A DNA stretch of 64,000 nucleotides from Polyodon spathula (lineage: Eukaryota; Chordata; Actinopteri; Acipenseriformes; Polyodontidae): positions 5,117,366-5,181,365 of the forward strand of contig NC_054571.1 in NCBI RefSeq assembly GCF_017654505.1. The letters are read 5' to 3'. Positions 32,937 through 42,798 of this stretch are shown here, piece after piece. How positions within the stretch are numbered: the stretch's first letter is position 1; each line of letters begins with the position of its first letter. Under the pieces are notes generated by a model, which was given only the letters and a program-made list of their open reading frames with translations, made no database searches and was not told the DNA's origin. The translations under genes were made by a program, and so were the position numbers.

Positions 32937-35900
32937 GTGGTAGTAGTGACAAATACTGTAGTAATAAAGAAAATCAAAGAATAAAACAGTACTAATATTA
33001 TTAATAGTTTAGCGAATGCCTTTATCCAAGGTGCCTTCTTTAACTCACTCCAGCAGCTTGTTCATTTTTGGATTGTCCTTTTACTATAGCGAACAAAAGA
33101 CTTTGGACCCAAGTAGGGAGTATCTTTTTACTAAGGTACAGGATGGGGTGTTCTACTCCATCTACCTTTTGGGACAAGACCTCCCCCAGACCAACATCTG
33201 AAGCATCCGTGTGGAGGATGAACCCTTTGGTAAAATCTGGTGTGATGAGGTTGGGGGACGGGCAAAGTCTCTGCTTGATAGTGTCAAACGCCCCTGACAT
33301 TCTTCTGAATATTTCATTGAATTTGGAGCGCTCTTTCAAGTGAAGTTTAGCAGGGGGTTGACCACTGTGGCATACTTGGGGATAAAGCTTCAGTAATAAC
33401 CAGCCAACCCCAATAGAGACCTCACCTGGGACTTGGTTTTGGGGATTTTCGCGTTCATCAAAGCCTGGTGGCAACAGGCTTCAACCACCCATTTCCCATA
33501 ATAAATCCCAAATATTGAGTCTTTTTTTTGGCAAATGCACATTTGTGCAAGTTGGCTGTCAGCCGGGCTGCCCTCAGGTACTCTCGCCAGTTGGAGCTGT
33601 AAATAACCACATTGTCAATATACGCTGCTGCATACAATATACGCTGCTGTGTAAGACTTGGTCCATCAGTCCCTGAAAGACAGCGGACACACAGTGTAGC
33701 CCAAACGGCACAGTTATAAAGTGAAACAGACCATCAGGAGCAGAGAACAGGGATGCACCGAATCCACTATTCGGTTTTGGATTCGGCCCGAATACCTACT
33801 TTTTGAGCAAGGTTCGGATTCGGCCAAATCCTATATCCGCCCATTTTAATACATCCCTCCAGTGTGTGCAGCTCTTCTTTAAATAAAAGACACAGATCCT
33901 GTATTGAATGTATCTGTTGTACTTTATTTACTAACAAGAACACTTTGATGAACTCTGACGCAGCTCTCAACTCCCTGAATTACTGGTGGCTCAGGCACTA
34001 AACACACGCACCTGCTGAATGCAAACATACCCCCGTCTGCAACAGCACATTCTCATCACACTTTTCATGGAGTAAAGTTATGCAGTAAACCTGTAACATA
34101 TAGTAACGGCAAATTGCTGTAGACTTTTGTGCTTTCTTGCTTTGTCTGTCAAACCTATTCTAGAGATCATACTGAGATAAAATAAATTAATAAATAAATC
34201 GGTGCACAGAAATATATATTTCTTTGTAATTTTACAACTGTCAGATGTGCAAGACACTGTTGAACAATATATGCTTTAGTAAATTAAATTTTACATCATT
34301 GCAACGTGCCAATACAAGTTGAACTATTTGGGAACTGCTTTTATTAAAATATTTTTAAAACTATTTCATAGCTTATTTGATATGTGTTACACACGCGGTG
34401 CATTTAAATCAACGTGGGTTTTATTTCGCAGGGAGCTCATTTAGGTCACTCAACACAGTAACTTTTTTCCTCATAGCTCTCAATATCAGATCAGGGTACA
34501 CATGTTGAAACGTCATTAAAGAAAATAGTGGGTTATGGCAAAGATGCTGATTGAGGTGTGGTGATTGAGAGAAGAGCAGTTTCAGTGATGTACCGCTTGC
34601 TCAAGGGTTTTAGAGAGGAAAGGGAAAAGGAAGACAGGATGGTAGTTCTGGAGGGATGAGGGATCAAGAGAGGGTTTTTTTTAAGATGGGGGTGATGCAG
34701 GCTTGTTTGAAGGCTGCAAGGAAACAGCCAGAGAGCAGAGAGGTGTTGAGAAGGGAGTAGAGTTGGGGCAGCAGCCTGGAAGAGGTGAGCAGGGAGGGGG
34801 TCCAGAGCACATGTGGTGGATGGGGAGAGACTGAAGATAAGGAATGAAAAAGGGGAAGAAATGGAGAGGTGGATGTTGAAGTCACCACATAGAGCAACAG
34901 GGGTGGAGGAAGAGGGGAGGGAGGAGAGGAGGAAGTCAAGCTCATCAAGAAAATGAGTAAGGGGACCAGGAGGGCGGTAGAGAACAATAAGGAGGAGGAG
35001 GCGACATGGAGAGGTGATTTCAGCAGCGTGAAACTCATAGTTGCTGACAGAGAGAGGAGAGAAGAGGGGGGGACAGAAAACAGCAGGGAGGGAGAGCAGA
35101 AGTCATGTTCACCCACCCCATCCAGAGGGACAAGGAGAGTTGGACAGGATAAAGAGAGAGGAAAGGGCGGCCGGAGTGATAGTGTTATCAGGGGAGACCC
35201 AGGTTTCAGTGAGAGCTAGGAGGTCAAGAGAGAGGTGAGAGACAAAAGCAGAGATAATGGAGCTGGTCATACATACATGTGTCACACTTCACATTGTTCC
35301 AGATATTTGCCGAACCACTTATCCAATTGCCATGAAACTTGGCATTGCCATTATTTTGCAGAAGTTATTTGTGTTGTTTGTGTTGTACATGGTTGACAGG
35401 CCCTTCTTCTTGTTTCTTGTGCTTCGCAGTTAAGCTGGAAGCCCCATCTTTTGTAAGCCACGAAGTGACCAGTGATATGATCACAGTGACGTGGAATAAT
35501 GTGGACACTGAGAAGGGTTCTGATATAAATAGAAATTGTCGACTCCGCTACAGAGAGGAAGGGGTGAGAAACTGGACTGAGGTGAGTGTGTGAGTGAGTG
35601 TGCTTGTAAGTGTGTGTGTGTGTGCGTTATTATTGTGTGTGTTGTTATTATGGGTATTGTGTGTGTGTGCGTGTGTGCATGTGTGTATTTATTGTGAGTC
35701 TGTGCGTGTCATGACTATACCCCAAACCTTAAATCTAACCCTATCCTTATAGTCACTATCAGATTTAAAAACTGCAATTAGTTCTGTGTGTCAGTGTTCT
35801 GTTTGGCTGTGTGAGTGAGTCTGTCTTTGTTAGCTGACTGTTCTGTATGTGCTTTAGGAGGAGGCTAAACAGAGTGCACTGCGCTGGAGTGTTTATGAAC

Positions 35901-38387
35901 CTGGGCACTGAGATAGTCTGAGACGGGCCTATGGATTGCATAATAATAATGTGTTGCTGTGTGTTGTATTGCTGTATATTTGTATGTTATGTGTGAGTGT
36001 GTGTGTGTATTTCAGGCTGACCCAGAGGACGTAAGTGGTGTCGAGTACACGCTGGACAGCCCACAACATTTCACCCGCTACCTGTTCCAGGTGAGCTGCA
36101 TGGGTGGCAAAGACTCCCCGTGGAGTGAGTGGAGCGACAGCTACACAGTGCAGAGCTCCGAGGCAGGTAAGAGACTAGCAGCACAGCGCCTTCCCAGTAT
36201 AGCAACGGCACTTCAGAGACAGAGAAGAGAGCAAACCTTATCTCAGCTTCCATTTTAAACAATCTCATTTGCTGAAGCTACTTTGTCTACTCTACTTCAC
36301 TTTCTTATTCCTAACTAGCAGAACTATACCATACAGAACCACTATTGCCATTGTAGTGCCACTGCCTGTCTACGCTGTCATTGGAGATCATTTGAGAAGG
36401 GTGTAATTAGCATACTGTGGACCCATTCCACCAATTGCATCCTCATCTCATTGTATCTGATCTATACTTGTGCTACCATTGCCCCTCAATATAATACAGA
36501 ACCAGTATTTCATTATTGCACTGCCATTATAGTGCTACAAATGGCAGCCTCTTTCAATTGAAGCTGTCTTGGTGCTACCATTGCCCCTTTGTGTAATACA
36601 TAACCATTGCAAAGCCCTTGTAGTGCCACTGTCTGTCTGCATTGCCATTTGAGATCATTTCCTTCATTACAAAGACTTTTTTCAACTCATGAGGGCACAG
36701 ATGTGACCTGATGGCTTCAATTAGTATCAATACCATCTCTCTCTCTCTGTCCCCCTCCCCCTCTCCCTCCCTCTTCCCAACCCTCAGCTCCAGTAGGAAT
36801 GCTGGATGTCTGGTTCATATCTGACAAGAGAAATGTCATCCTGTACTGGAAGGTGAGTGTTGCAGCCTGCACTGAGACAGGTTCAGATGCACAGTGATCA
36901 TGGTGGCAGTGAAAAACTGAGTTAGTACTGAAAAGACACTTGGTTAAAAAAATTAAACAAAATGTTTGATTTTCAATGTCACACCAGTGCTGACAGCATT
37001 AGCACACATGCAAGAGCCCACAGTAAAAGAAAAGTGTAATAAAGCACAGTGAAAGCATGGTAAAGAGTAGATGAGCATTATAAACCAGGCTGGTATGGTA
37101 AAGCATATTAGAAAACAATAAACTGTGGTACATATTACAACCAAGGAACTGCAAAATTACAGTGCAGAAGTAAACTGCTATGAGGGAGTGTAGAAGGGTG
37201 AGGAATTCAACACAGGAGACAGAAAGTTGGAGTTTCTAAACACCACTCGGGTGCACGATTTATTGTATCCACAAGGTGGCACCGTTGCACTATTGTTACC
37301 AGCAATCGTAAAAGCGACTGACATTTCACCGTCAGGGCACATGCAGATGCACAAAATAATAATCAAAAACAGAAGGTGCAAAGAAAAAGAGAAAATAAAA
37401 CACTATTAATCAAAACTACAAAATAAAGGTGCTGCACTCTGCAGTGTTTCCCCGACCGTCACTACCCCCATGGCCCAGGTCTCCGCCCTACACTCCACCA
37501 TTCCCTCAGATTCTTCCCTAATACTTTTGGGGTCTGCCCGTGGTTTCCCCGCTCCCCCTATATTTATTTTCTTCTCTCGTTTATCCTTTCTTTTTGTTCT
37601 CCGGCCGTTCTCGGTCTGGCAATATAGCTTCCACTTTCTCATTTGTTGTCCCATAGGGGCCGATCTGAGGGAACAACAGAGTGTTATTTTATAGGCCCAG
37701 CAATCCCCCAAAGCCTATCTCTCAGCCACGCAGAGAGATGGAAAGCCAACACACCCTCTTCACCACCTCTCCGTGTCACTGCCATGACTGACAGGCAGAT
37801 CTTACGAGGCTGCTGACCTCTTCCTGCAGCACCATACATGCGTCAGACAGTCAGCACAGATCTCCCCTGTTACGGGGAGTTATCGGCATCAGATTGTCAG
37901 TGTGTTTTACTGTTCCTAAAGGGAAAAAAACACACCAATTGCAAATTTAAAATGAAAAAAAAAATTTTATTAAGACTACTTTCAAAGCCCTAAATGCAAT
38001 GTCTTGGTTGTTTTTCTGCTGGTCTGTTAACTTTATTGGGTCCTTGTTGATGCTGGGTTCATCAACCCTCCCCTCTTCCCCCTCTCCCCTCTCCCCTTCC
38101 CCTCTCCCCTCTCCAGGAGCTGTCCCAGGAGAATGCCCGGGGCAGCATTCGGGTGTACGAGGTGCAGTGGGAAGCAAGGGAAGGCATCAAGAACGTGGTG
38201 AACGTGTCCAGGGATGCTGTGCTGTTGTCTAGAGAAAGGGAACAAGCAGATGGGCTGAGAGAGGAGTTCAGGGAGCCGTGTCTCTGCATCTATTCTCTCC
38301 CTAAAGATGGGGTCTTCAGAGCCAGCGTGGTGGGGTACAACAGCGAGGGACAGACACTACCAGCTACTTTAAACTTCAACAGTCAGG
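29286..38387 (+). CDS. il27ra: il27ra-like class I cytokine receptor, partial
   Basis: A type I membrane receptor of the gp130/IL-12 receptor family; IL27RA pairs with gp130 to bind IL-27. Eight exons splice in frame (55, 300, 145, 158, 152, 151, 65 and 271 bases) to 432 residues. Residues 1-18 are a signal peptide. 19-118 form a Cys-rich domain resembling the N-terminal Ig-like domain of gp130. 119-219 are the first cytokine-binding domain with QCY and MNCSW, as in IL27RA. 220-320 are the second, with WSEWS at 306-310. 321-432 begin a fibronectin III domain (DVWF...LYWK). The remaining fibronectin domains, transmembrane segment and cytoplasmic box are missing; the reading stops 113 bases before an N gap. 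A good acceptor (CCACACAG at about 29270) just before the ATG suggests an upstream noncoding exon. Identity rests on the QCY/NCSW match and adjacency to rln3; another gp130-family receptor is the alternative. Confidence 0.8.
29637..29936 (+). CDS. il27ra: il27ra-like exon 2, gp130-type D1
   Basis: Acceptor TTTTGCCCCCAG, donor GGTT|GTGAGT. One hundred residues with several Cys, including GSCVLF and LHLHCEIICPV, and N-glycosylation sites NVT and NST. The pattern follows the N-terminal domain of gp130 rather than anything in human IL27RA. Confidence 0.78.
29937..30240 (+). other. receptor intron 2, first part
   Basis: AT-rich intron sequence before the dispersed repeat array. No feature recognised. 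Confidence 0.7.
30241..30727 (-). repeat. dispersed repeat with 40-bp tandem expansion
   Basis: A copy of the AAAGCATGG/AAAGCACAG dispersed repeat whose centre is expanded into eight units of 40 bases (GTATGGTAAAGCATAGGCAA then GCATTGTAAACCACAGAGAG) with starts every 40 bases from about 30301 to 30636. It lies in receptor intron 2. Because 40 is not a multiple of three and the unit lacks stops on the minus strand, three overlapping spurious open frames appear there. Confidence 0.93.
30847..30991 (+). CDS. il27ra: il27ra-like exon 3
   Basis: Acceptor TTTATTCAG, donor GGCGG|GTATGT. Encodes the start of the first cytokine-binding domain: PQCYIM and KMNCSWHL. Confidence 0.8.
31460..31547 (+). 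repeat. (CT)n tract forming a splice acceptor
   Basis: About 85 bases of nearly pure CT repeat ending in CTCTCTCTCAG directly at the start of receptor exon 4. The microsatellite is the pyrimidine tract of this intron. Confidence 0.93.
31548..31705 (+). CDS. il27ra: il27ra-like exon 4
   Basis: Second half of the first cytokine-binding domain (TEWSTVVPVGLSTVMV to NSEAI). Donor ATAG|GTACCG. Confidence 0.8.
31706..33000 (+). other. receptor intron 4, first part with hAT-like ends
   Basis: At 31813-31925 there are repeated GACTTGA/GACTCGAGTCAC words of the kind found at ends of hAT-like elements. CAGGGTTTGCACACTAGTCT at about 31932 looks like another transposon end. No transposase is seen. A (TTA)n run lies at about 32907-32935. 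Confidence 0.4.
33040..33735 (-). pseudogene. Ty3/Gypsy pol relic (RT-RNase H)
   Basis: From right to left the minus strand reads MDQVL, AAYIDN (degraded YxDD), WREYLRAARLTANLHKCAF, KTQYLGF, then PDFTKGFILHTDASDVGLG (RNase H start) and HPILYLSKKI. These are Gypsy-class RT and RNase H motifs in order. Several frame changes are needed and the catalytic Asp pair is altered to DN, so it is dead. Confidence 0.8.
33749..34480. mobile_element. possible hAT-like end and unknown intron sequence
   Basis: CAGGGATGCACCGAATCC at 33749 followed by ATTCGG repeats resembles the terminus of a hAT family. The partner end is not visible before 34480, so the extent is uncertain. Confidence 0.35.
34545..35240 (-). 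pseudogene. L2-type LINE relic (endonuclease-RT)
   Basis: The minus strand reads LALTETWVSPDNTITPAAL at about 35220-35165, an L2-type endonuclease opening. Low-complexity Ser/Pro-rich linker follows, then SLLSGCFLAAFKQACITPIL and KTLEQAVHH at about 34740-34570, the start of the RT. Frames are broken and the rest of the RT is missing. Confidence 0.72.
35430..35581 (+). CDS. il27ra: il27ra-like exon 5
   Basis: Start of the second cytokine-binding domain (KLEAPSFVSHEVTS, ITVTWNN). Acceptor GCTTCGCAG, donor TGAG|GTGAGT. Confidence 0.8.
35582..36015 (+). other. receptor intron 5
   Basis: Intron of 434 bases rich in TG-type simple sequence. No mobile element recognised. Confidence 0.75.
36016..36166 (+). 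CDS. il27ra: il27ra-like exon 6 with WSEWS
   Basis: Encodes the end of the second cytokine-binding domain including WSEWS (residues 306-310), the class I signature. Acceptor TATTTCAG, donor GGCAG|GTAAGA. Confidence 0.85.
36167..36787 (+). other. receptor intron 6
   Basis: Contains a loosely repeated motif (CAGAACCA...ATTGCCAT...TAGTGC) at 36320-36640 and a CT-rich tract before the acceptor. No transposon recognised. Confidence 0.7.
36788..36852 (+). CDS. il27ra: il27ra-like exon 7
   Basis: Short exon beginning the first fibronectin III domain (APVGMLDVWF to VILYWK). Acceptor ACCCTCAG, donor GAAG|GTGAGT. Confidence 0.78.
36985..37150 (-). repeat. dispersed TTTACCATGCTT-type repeat
   Basis: Another copy of the family at 19486 and 30241, in receptor intron 7. 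Confidence 0.6.
37189..37874 (-). mobile_element. solo LTR, target duplication GGGAG
   Basis: A 686-bp solo LTR in receptor intron 7, flanked by GGGAG at 37184-37188 and 37875-37879. On the minus strand it runs from TAACAGGGGAGATCTGTGCT to CCTTCTACA, with an AATAAAA-type signal in the 3' half. Same family as the solo LTR at 54419-55144: shared GGAGATCTGTGCTGAC opening, TGTCACTGC-type middle and GGTCTGCCC block. Confidence 0.82.
38117..38387 (+). CDS. il27ra: il27ra-like exon 8, last one seen
   Basis: Remainder of the first fibronectin III domain (IRVYEVQWEA to SVVGYNSEGQTLP). Acceptor CTCTCCAG, donor TCAGG|GTAACA. The expected next exon is not found before the gap. Confidence 0.78.
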
Positions 38388-38394
38388 GTAACAC

Positions 38395-38500
38395 TCTGAG
38401 ACACACTGAGAGACTGAGACACACTGAGAGAAACTGAGATAGAGAGACACTGAGACACACTGAGACACTCTGAGAGACACTGAGACACACTGAGACACTG
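38395..38500. repeat. CACTGAGA-type simple repeat at gap edge
   Basis: Irregular tandem GAGACACTGAGACACA sequence running into the N gap, a likely cause of the assembly break. Confidence 0.85.
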
Positions 38501-39000
38501 NNNNNNNNNNNNNNNNNNNNNNNNNNNNNNNNNNNNNNNNNNNNNNNNNNNNNNNNNNNNNNNNNNNNNNNNNNNNNNNNNNNNNNNNNNNNNNNNNNNN
38601 NNNNNNNNNNNNNNNNNNNNNNNNNNNNNNNNNNNNNNNNNNNNNNNNNNNNNNNNNNNNNNNNNNNNNNNNNNNNNNNNNNNNNNNNNNNNNNNNNNNN
38701 NNNNNNNNNNNNNNNNNNNNNNNNNNNNNNNNNNNNNNNNNNNNNNNNNNNNNNNNNNNNNNNNNNNNNNNNNNNNNNNNNNNNNNNNNNNNNNNNNNNN
38801 NNNNNNNNNNNNNNNNNNNNNNNNNNNNNNNNNNNNNNNNNNNNNNNNNNNNNNNNNNNNNNNNNNNNNNNNNNNNNNNNNNNNNNNNNNNNNNNNNNNN
38901 NNNNNNNNNNNNNNNNNNNNNNNNNNNNNNNNNNNNNNNNNNNNNNNNNNNNNNNNNNNNNNNNNNNNNNNNNNNNNNNNNNNNNNNNNNNNNNNNNNNN
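38501..39000. other. assembly gap (500 N)
   Basis: Exactly 500 N. The receptor stops to its left and rfx1 stops to its right, so the join is suspect. Confidence 0.99.
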
Positions 39001-39351
39001 TTACTGTTTCACTATTCAACAATATGATTACGTCACATTTAGGCTGACCTGCTGAGTATATGTGTGTAAGTATGTGTATCATTGTCAGTGTCAGTGTCAG
39101 TGTGTATGTGGTGTGTGTGTTTATCAGTGCAGGGACGTAAATAAAAAATATATATTATTTGCTTGATTGGCCACAGTGTATAGGTAACAGGCATCTTATT
39201 AAACTGGTATAAAACTAGGATTGGATCAAACTGCTATGCAACGGGAGTCTTATTTCCATCCCTGCAGTGTCAGCTAAGGCCTCTACACACAGACGTGATA
39301 CAACAAGATACTTTCGCAGTGACATGACCACACACACCTGAAGCGACACAG

Positions 39352-39414
<63 letters not shown>

Positions 39415-39764
39415 GCGATGCGACAGATTTGAAAACTAACAGATCTATAAAACTATGAATAGCTGCTATTGACAAAATTATGATCAAGACTGGTACATAT
39501 TTGATAACATGATGTCGAAATTATGAGTGCCATCTCTGATATTTTTTGAACATATATGACAATAAATCATACATACCAGGCTCATCCAGTTCTTTCAAAA
39601 TCGACCCAAATTATCTTTCGTCTCTGTATCTTTATATTTGAGATGACCTTCGTCATAAAACTATTTTTCAACATCAAGTATTATCGTTTTGGATACTGCT
39701 TCACTTTGGTGGACTGTGCATTGAAACTGTTCTGTAATTGCTCAATTCCCTATTTATTTATTTT
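39001..39764. other. no exon seen right of the gap
   Basis: Unique AT-rich sequence with a (ATT)n run at about 39352-39414. I looked for receptor exons on plus and rfx1 exons on minus and found none. Confidence 0.6.
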
Positions 39765-40110
39765 TTAACAATTATTTTTTATTCATTTTCCAATTTTATC
39801 CCAATTTTTTTGAATGTCCAATTAGTTATTCAGCCTGGCTCACCGCTGCAACCCCCGATCTAACTCTGGAGAGACTAAGACGATCACTCTCGTCCTCCGA
39901 AATGAGTGTCATCAGCCGTCTGCTTTTTTTCGCAAGCCCACAGTGCAGCCATATCAGAACTTACAGTGCTGGATGTCCATGCAGTTCTGAATTGCGTACA
40001 GGCCAGCCTGCAGGCACCCGGGCAGCCCTTGGAGAATTGTGCACCGCAACCTGGGAACTCCCGTCCACAGTCAGCAGTGGCAAGCCACTCGGGAGACCCC
40101 ATCAATTCCC
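39765..40110 (-). mobile_element. probable tRNA-derived SINE
   Basis: Minus strand begins GGGTCTCCCGAGTGGCTTGC, a tRNA-like head, carries a central body and ends in an A/T-rich tail (AATTGGAAAATGAATAAAAA). The layout fits a SINE of about 340 bases. The assignment rests on composition and resemblance. Confidence 0.5.
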
Positions 40111-40316
40111 TAGTTGATTCAATCCTATTTATTTCATGTTGCTCCAGTGTCGCCCCCCGCATTATCAAAAGTGTAGGTTCTATTCCTTTTGTCCCATCTC
40201 TGCATATTTTCTCTTGTCATATCGCATCTGGTGTGTCGCAGCCTTTACAGTGAGAGTCTTAATGTAAATATGCATGTGTGTATCTGTGCGCTTGTGTGCC
40301 AGGGGTATCTCTTTAC

Positions 40317-40424
40317 CTCAGGAGAAGAGTGGACCTGCTGCTGTTGCTGGACTCCATGGATAGACAGCGTGGACACCTGTCCAGCCTTCCCAGTGGGGGA
40401 TGAAGTCTGGACAACCAGGCGCTG
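40317..40424 (-). CDS. rfx1: rfx1 coding exon 4 (QRLVVQTS)
   Basis: Acceptor CTCCACAG, donor TGAG|GTAAAG; 36 codons, phase 0 at both ends. A short CA repeat sits just upstream of the acceptor. Confidence 0.9.
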
Positions 40425-40689
40425 CTGTGGAGATGGAGACACACACACACACACACACACAGGGTGAGGGTCAGTCAGACTGTCCCTACACTACTACAGC
40501 AGACACACAGCAATACACTTGCCAACGCTAAGTGTAATAACCCTGGAGGTCTGCCAAACAACTTCAGATCTGTAGTGAAACAAGTGTGGACCCTGCTAGT
40601 GAATTAGCCCCTTGCATCACCCAGTCTTCCAGAATTTAAGCATTTTCATTTCAATTAAATTTCATACAAATACACACTTTTTGATTTTA

Positions 40690-40759
<70 letters not shown>

Positions 40760-42755
40760 ACAGATGTAGCAGGACAGGGGGCCTGCAATCCTAAGAATGT
40801 TTGTTTTATGGCAGGGATGGGGTTAAAAAGCCTCCCTGCCAAGCTAATTGTTTAATTTAATTGTTTTGTTAATTGATAATTAGAGCCAGCTGCAGTGTTT
40901 AAAAAGAGTGCAGCCAGCCTGCTGCTGTGTGAAGAAGCCCGACCAACTGAAGGTCGTAAAAGGTAGTGTGGAAAAAAAACTATGTTTGATTTTTGTGTGT
41001 GTAAAGTGTGTTGTATTGCATTACATGCCAGGTAAACAGCTTAGCTGTCCTGCAAGTTAGACAGGGGTCTACATGTGTGTAGTCAGTGCTCGTGAGAGCT
41101 AGGTTTTTGTTTGTTTATTATTTGTTGTAATAAAAGTGCGCGTAGGCGCTGAAAATTCAGTTTTCATCTCTGGGTCACGTTTTTAAAGGGGCACGAACCC
41201 GAACGACAGCCATTTCTATCACATATGGTGTCAGAACCATGGAACGCCCCTGTTGACCCAGAAAATAAAAAATAAAAATGGATCCAGAGCTAAAGGAACT
41301 ACTGAAACAAATGAAAAGAAATACAGCTATTCAGGAAGAACTGAATAGGAAATGGAGACAGGAGTGGGGGCTGCCAGACCCAGAACCAACAGAGCTGGAC
41401 TTGCTCTTCCAAAGATGGGAGCTAGCAAGACAAGCCCCGCAGTCTCCAGCACTACAGGAAGAGGAGTTGCCTCTGCTGCCACCACCTGGAGAAGAGATGC
41501 TGGAGCTGCTTCTGCCTCCATCACCCAGAGAAGAGGAGCAGGAGCTGCCTCTGCCTCCTGGAGCTGCCTCTGCCTCCAGCTGCCTCCACCTCCACCACCA
41601 GAGAAAAATAAAATTTAGAGGAGAGAGGAGCAGGAGCTGCCTCTGCCTCCACCACCCAGAGAAGAGGAGCAGGAGCTGCCTCTGCCTCCACCACCCAGAG
41701 AAGAGGAGCTGGAGCTTCCTCTGCCTACACTGCTGCAGGTTACTAATAAGGGAGAGGGGGTGAAATGCATACCTCCACCAAAACCCCGACCACCAGCCCC
41801 ACAAACCAGTCCGGCACTATCGGACGCAGTCCCTTGCCCCGGGCTCGTCAGTCCCTTGGGTGGAGTGCCTGGACTTCCCTCCTCTTGCCCTAGCTCCCAG
41901 GTCACAGAACTGCCAGGCACAGTTGATTGCCTGGTCCCTCACTCCGTTCCTCCTAAAGACACAGACGTCACTACGCTGGAGTCAGATGTCACATGCGCTC
42001 CCGCTTCCCCCACTCTGTTCCCCCTGAGGCCTCAGCTGTCGCTGCGCCAGTCCACAGCCGTGCACCTCTGCCTGCCATTAATTGCTCCCAGTCGCCGGCC
42101 TGCATTGCGGTCGCCCTGAGCAAGCCACCTGGATCCCTCCTTCCTGGTTCTCGGTCCCTTGAAGGTAATGCCAGAGGGACCAACCCACCCTCAAGCCCGC
42201 CCGCAGGAAGGGGCGAAAAATAAAATTTATGGACTTGAGGGTGGGTGCTTGTGTTTTAGGGAGGGAGGTGGCCTTGGTATGGCCTGTGTCTTGAAAAGAC
42301 AAGGGGGGGGGGGGGGGGGGGTGTAATGGATGTAGCAGGACAGGGGGCCTGCAATCCTAAGAATGTTTGTTTTATGGCAGGGACGGGGTTAAAAAGTGTT
42401 TAATTTAATTGTTTTGTTAATTATCACCTGCATCTGGCCGTTATTGATTATTAGAGCCAGGTGCAGTGGTTAAAAGGAGTGCAGCGAGTTTGCTCTAGGC
42501 TGCTGCTGTGTGAAGAAGCCCGACTGAAGGTCATAAATGATATTGTGGAAAAAACCTATGTTTGTTTTTTGTGTGTGTCAATTGCTTAGCTGTCACACAA
42601 GTTAGACAGGGACCTACATGTGTGTAGTCAGTGCTCGTGATAGCTAGGTTTTTGTTTGTCTATTATTTGTTGTAATAAAAGTGCGCGTAGGCACTGAAAA
42701 TTCTTCTCTGGGTCATGTTTTTAAAGGGGCACAAACCTGAACTATGGCCAAATTG

Positions 42756-42798
<43 letters not shown>

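Larger units (their letters stand above)
40755..42761 (+). mobile_element. non-autonomous LTR retrotransposon
   Basis: Two direct repeats of about 460 and 435 bases (from TGTAGCAGGACAGGGGGCC at 40765 and 42331 to TTCTATCACA/TTGTTCACA at 41223 and 42761) flank only 1.1 kb. A primer-binding-type TGGTGTCAGAAC follows the left LTR at 41226. A purine tract ending in 19 G at 42303-42321 precedes the right one. The interior has a gag-like frame but no protease, RT or integrase. The LTRs differ by indels of about 20 bases, so it is not recent. It lies in the rfx1 intron between AT and CA microsatellites, which hide any target duplication. Confidence 0.88.

Noticed and set aside
39001..40316. Remaining il27ra or rfx1 exons right of the gap
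   Set aside because: No transmembrane-like exon, box 1 motif, or RFX DNA-binding motif is readable on either strand here.
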